In this document: positions 5,776 through 7,521 of the stretch, one piece after another
How positions within the stretch are numbered: the stretch's first letter is position 1
How the letters are laid out: each line of letters opens with the position of its first letter
Assembly: GCA_030841965.1 (NCBI GenBank)
Contig: JAUUSJ010000180.1
Coordinates: forward strand, 1-7,521
Reading direction: 5' to 3'
Length of the DNA stretch: 7,521 bases
Source: Blautia sp.
GTDB lineage: Bacteria > Bacillota > Clostridia > Lachnospirales > Lachnospiraceae
The notes under the pieces: model-generated
Database searches by the model: none
What the model was told of the DNA's origin: nothing
Seen by the model: the letters and a program-made list of their open reading frames with translations, nothing else
Program-made: the position numbers and the translations under genes

Positions 5776-7170
5776 TTATAAATCACAGTTTTTCACTGTT
5801 CTTGGGAACGGAATGACATCTCGGATATTTCCAACCCCTGTCAAGTACATGACACAGCGCTCAAAACCAAGACCAAATCCAGAATGACGAGTGGAACCGT
5901 ATTTTCTAAGGTCAAGATAGAAGTCATAATCCTCAGCCTTTAATCCCAACTCATTCATACGACCAAGAAGCTTATCGTAATCATCCTCTCTCTGACTTCC
6001 ACCGATAATCTCACCGATTCCAGGAACGAGACAATCCATCGCTGCCACTGTCTTATTATCCTCATTCATCTTCATATAGAAAGCTTTAATCTCCTTTGGA
6101 TAATCTGTGACAAAGACTGGTTTCTTAAATACCTGCTCTGTCAGATAGCGCTCATGCTCCGTCTGAAGGTCAACACCCCAAGATACTTTATAGTCAAATT
6201 TCTTATTATTCTTCTCTAAAATCTCAATCGCCTCTGTATAGGTCACATGAGCAAAATCTGAGTCGACAACATTGTTCAGGCGCTCTAAGAGCCCTTTGTC
6301 CACAAAAGAATTAAAGAACTTCATCTCCTCCGGAGCATTTTCCATCACATAGCGAATAATATATTTTAACATAGCCTCAGCTAGGTCCATATTGTCTTGA
6401 AGGTCTGCAAATGCACATTCCGGCTCAATCATCCAAAACTCTGCTGCATGGCGAGTTGTATTGGAATTTTCCGCACGGAAAGTTGGTCCAAATGTATAAA
6501 TATTTCGGAATGCCTGTGCGTAAGTCTCTCCATTTAACTGACCGCTTACGGTGAGATTTGTCTCTTTTCCGAAGAAATCTTGGCTATAATCGATTTCTCC
6601 ATCCTCCGTCATTGGGGGATTTTTCATATCCAATGTTGTGACTTGGAACATCTCGCCTGCGCCCTCGCAGTCACTTCCGGTAATGAGGGGAGTATGCACA
6701 TATACGAATCCTCTCTCCTGGAAAAATTGATGAATCGCATAAGCGCAGAGAGAACGGACTCTAAATACTGCCTGGAACATATTTGTTCTTGGGCGAAGAT
6801 GAGTCATGGTTCTTAAAAATTCCATTCCATGGCGTTTTTTCTGAAGTGGGTAATCTGGAGCTGAAGCGCCCTCGATTGTGACCTCTGTGGCTTGAATTTC
6901 AAACGGCTGTTTTGCCTGTGGGGTGGCTACTAATGTACCTTTGACTATAATTGCTGTGCCTACGTTCATCTTGCTGATTTCTGCAAAGTTCTCCATGGTA
7001 TCATGGTATACAATCTGCAATGTCTCAAAAAAAGAACCGTCATGTAGTACAATAAATCCAAAGTTTTTAGAACCACGAACACTGCGAACCCAACCGCCGA
7101 CTGTGACCTCTTTATCTAAGAATTTCTCTCGCTCTCGATAAATTTCTTTCACTGTTGTTAACTTCATCAT
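5776..7170 (-). CDS. asnS: Asparaginyl-tRNA synthetase
   Basis: This cytoplasmic class IIb aminoacyl-tRNA synthetase charges tRNA-Asn with asparagine using ATP. The 464-residue length is typical. Residues 1-105 form the OB-fold anticodon-binding domain (VTVGGWVRSVRGSKNFGFI, 22-40). The catalytic domain starts at about 115 and shows TPLITGSDCEGAGEMFQV (160-177), motif 2 at 231-251 (FRAENSNTTRHAAEF then WMIEPE), and motif 3 at 431-445 (GFGLGFERCVMYLTG) followed by IRDVIPFPRT. The NTTRHAAEF variant and the inserted segment between 178 and 205 match asparaginyl rather than aspartyl enzymes. Two adjacent ATGs could start it. The first, at 7170, is closer to the AAGGAAGG site at 7182-7189 (11 bases) and is preferred. 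The leader has no T-box sequence. asnS is the first minus-strand gene in the window. Confidence 0.98.
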   Translation of the reverse strand: MMKLTTVKEIYREREKFLDKEVTVGGWVRSVRGSKNFGFIVLHDGSFFETLQIVYHDTMENFAEISKMNVGTAIIVKGTLVATPQAKQPFEIQATEVTIEGASAPDYPLQKKRHGMEFLRTMTHLRPRTNMFQAVFRVRSLCAYAIHQFFQERGFVYVHTPLITGSDCEGAGEMFQVTTLDMKNPPMTEDGEIDYSQDFFGKETNLTVSGQLNGETYAQAFRNIYTFGPTFRAENSNTTRHAAEFWMIEPECAFADLQDNMDLAEAMLKYIIRYVMENAPEEMKFFNSFVDKGLLERLNNVVDSDFAHVTYTEAIEILEKNNKKFDYKVSWGVDLQTEHERYLTEQVFKKPVFVTDYPKEIKAFYMKMNEDNKTVAAMDCLVPGIGEIIGGSQREDDYDKLLGRMNELGLKAEDYDFYLDLRKYGSTRHSGFGLGFERCVMYLTGVGNIRDVIPFPRTVKNCDL

Positions 7171-7216
7171 AGCTAATTCTACCTTCCTTATCTTTATTAT
7201 TTCCTCGAATCATGTA

Positions 7217-7233
7217 TGTCTGCTTGACAGACA
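7217..7233 (-). other. Small perfect hairpin in the asnS leader
   Basis: TGTCTG and CAGACA form a perfect 6-bp inverted repeat around five bases. A second, imperfect AGGAG/CTCCT stem lies at about 7246-7265. Neither is followed by a U-tract, and the conserved T-box elements are absent. Any regulatory role is unproven. Confidence 0.35.
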
Positions 7234-7298
7234 AAGATAAATGAAATAGGAGAGCTTTTGCTCCTCTGGCTTATAATTCCTATTTTTCCTAAATAGTT

Positions 7299-7307
7299 AT
7301 TATAGCA
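7299..7307 (-). promoter_or_regulatory. Extended -10 promoter of asnS
   Basis: On the minus strand this is TGCTATAAT: a perfect TATAAT with the TG extension. It is the best promoter-like match seen in this window. The -35 position holds only TTTTAT-like sequence, acceptable with an extended -10. Initiation near 7292 would give a leader of about 120 bases before the ATG at 7170. Confidence 0.55.
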
Positions 7308-7378
7308 TACGGATTGGAAAAATAAAATATAAAACTGAAAATATGGTAGTGTAAAATTTAATGTAAAGAGGATAGAGA

Positions 7379-7448
7379 GCAGATGGGGGGAAATGGAAGA
7401 TTGACTCAGAAAGGATGAAGGGCAGATGGGGGAAAATGGAAGATTGAC
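7379..7448. repeat. 27-base direct repeat, two copies, period 43
   Basis: Positions 7379-7405 and 7422-7448 match at 26 of 27 bases (GCAGATGGGGG ... GGAAGATTGAC on the plus strand), separated by 16 bases that are only vaguely similar. The second copy runs straight into the hairpin repeat at 7449, so the two may belong to one compound element. The plus strand here is G-rich, with runs of five to six G. Confidence 0.9.
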
Positions 7449-7515
7449 GCAAAGAGAGGCGGGCGGTATGTCCTCTAAAAACACGTTCGTTCCCACGGTT
7501 TTTCGACATACGCTG
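7449..7515 (+). repeat. Hairpin-forming intergenic repeat, right copy
   Basis: This is the inverted partner of the repeat at the left end. TATGTCCTC (7467-7475) and AAAAAC (7477-7482) are followed by 13 variable bases, then CGGTTTTTCG (7496-7505) and ACATACG. AAAAAC pairs with GTTTTT, and TATGTC with GACATA outside a three-base bulge, so the fold is kept although the loop differs from the other copy. The left copy shifts reading frame relative to this one through its 14-base loop, which argues against coding function. It is upstream of asnS and pointed away from it. Confidence 0.8.
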
Positions 7516-7521
7516 ATTTTT

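Larger units (their letters stand above)
7171..7521. other. 351-base non-coding region upstream of asnS
   Basis: No credible gene is visible. Short minus-strand frames reaching 69-99 codons cross the repeats in two phases and lack ribosome sites. The region contains, from asnS outward, the ribosome site, a leader of about 120 bases with small hairpins, an extended -10 candidate, the 27-base direct repeats and the hairpin repeat shared with the left end. Confidence 0.7.

Noticed and set aside
7171..7300. T-box riboswitch controlling asnS
   Set aside because: The leader is short, and I see no T-box consensus sequence or terminator/antiterminator pair.
7197..7496. 99-codon minus-strand frame upstream of asnS
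   Set aside because: It overlaps the same repeats in another phase and runs through the asnS promoter and leader. Its Phe/Ser/Pro/Leu-rich content reflects purine-poor DNA rather than a protein family.
7300..7509. 69-codon minus-strand frame beginning MSKNRGNERVFRG at the right end
   Set aside because: It is built from the hairpin repeat and the 27-base direct repeats. Only 12 bases precede its ATG inside the window and they contain no ribosome site. The equivalent frame in the left repeat copy has no ATG (ATA instead) and is shifted by the loop-length difference.
1..7521. CRISPR array, tRNA, rRNA or insertion sequence
   Set aside because: No regularly spaced repeats with unique spacers, no cloverleaf-like sequence and no transposase-like frame were found. 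The repeats seen are too few and differ in type.

Overview
The window looks like an AT-rich chromosomal segment from an anaerobic Firmicute. The best guess is a Lachnospiraceae relative (Roseburia / Agathobacter / Lachnospira type). This rests on AGGAGG-type ribosome sites, the gene families present and the general style of the proteins; no marker gene fixes the genus. All five convincing genes lie on the minus strand, so transcription runs from high to low coordinates.

In transcription order: asnS (asparaginyl-tRNA synthetase, 5776-7170); an aldo/keto reductase fused to a C-terminal two-cluster ferredoxin domain (4546-5682); an unrecognised multi-spanning membrane protein (3139-4200); a MATE-family efflux transporter (1559-2893); and pepT (tripeptidase, 238-1467). 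For the membrane protein and the MATE transporter, the longest open frame starts too early. In both cases an internal ATG with a clear ribosome binding site is the better start.

The genes do not form one obvious pathway. asnS and the reductase are 93 bases apart, with a hairpin between them that lacks a U-tract, so they may be partly co-transcribed. The membrane-protein gene has its own long leader and is closed by a strong intrinsic terminator. The MATE gene and pepT are 91 bases apart with no visible terminator, although pepT has its own extended -10 candidate.

The most interesting signal is the C-terminus of the membrane protein. After four membrane segments and a long acidic, probably extracellular linker it carries IIGGADGPTSIFLVGK, a motif otherwise typical of the beta subunit of sodium-pumping decarboxylases. 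This is followed by one hydrophobic helix and a basic tail. The motif-helix-basic-tail layout resembles cell-surface sorting signals and could be an undescribed membrane tag.

The two ends of the window carry inverted copies of one hairpin-forming intergenic repeat (about 1-68 and 7449-7515). Other non-coding structure includes a 27-bp direct repeat of period 43 (7379-7448), a GCGTCTC heptamer in three tandem copies (4504-4524), and two 13-bp direct repeats (4346 and 4411) ahead of the membrane-protein gene.
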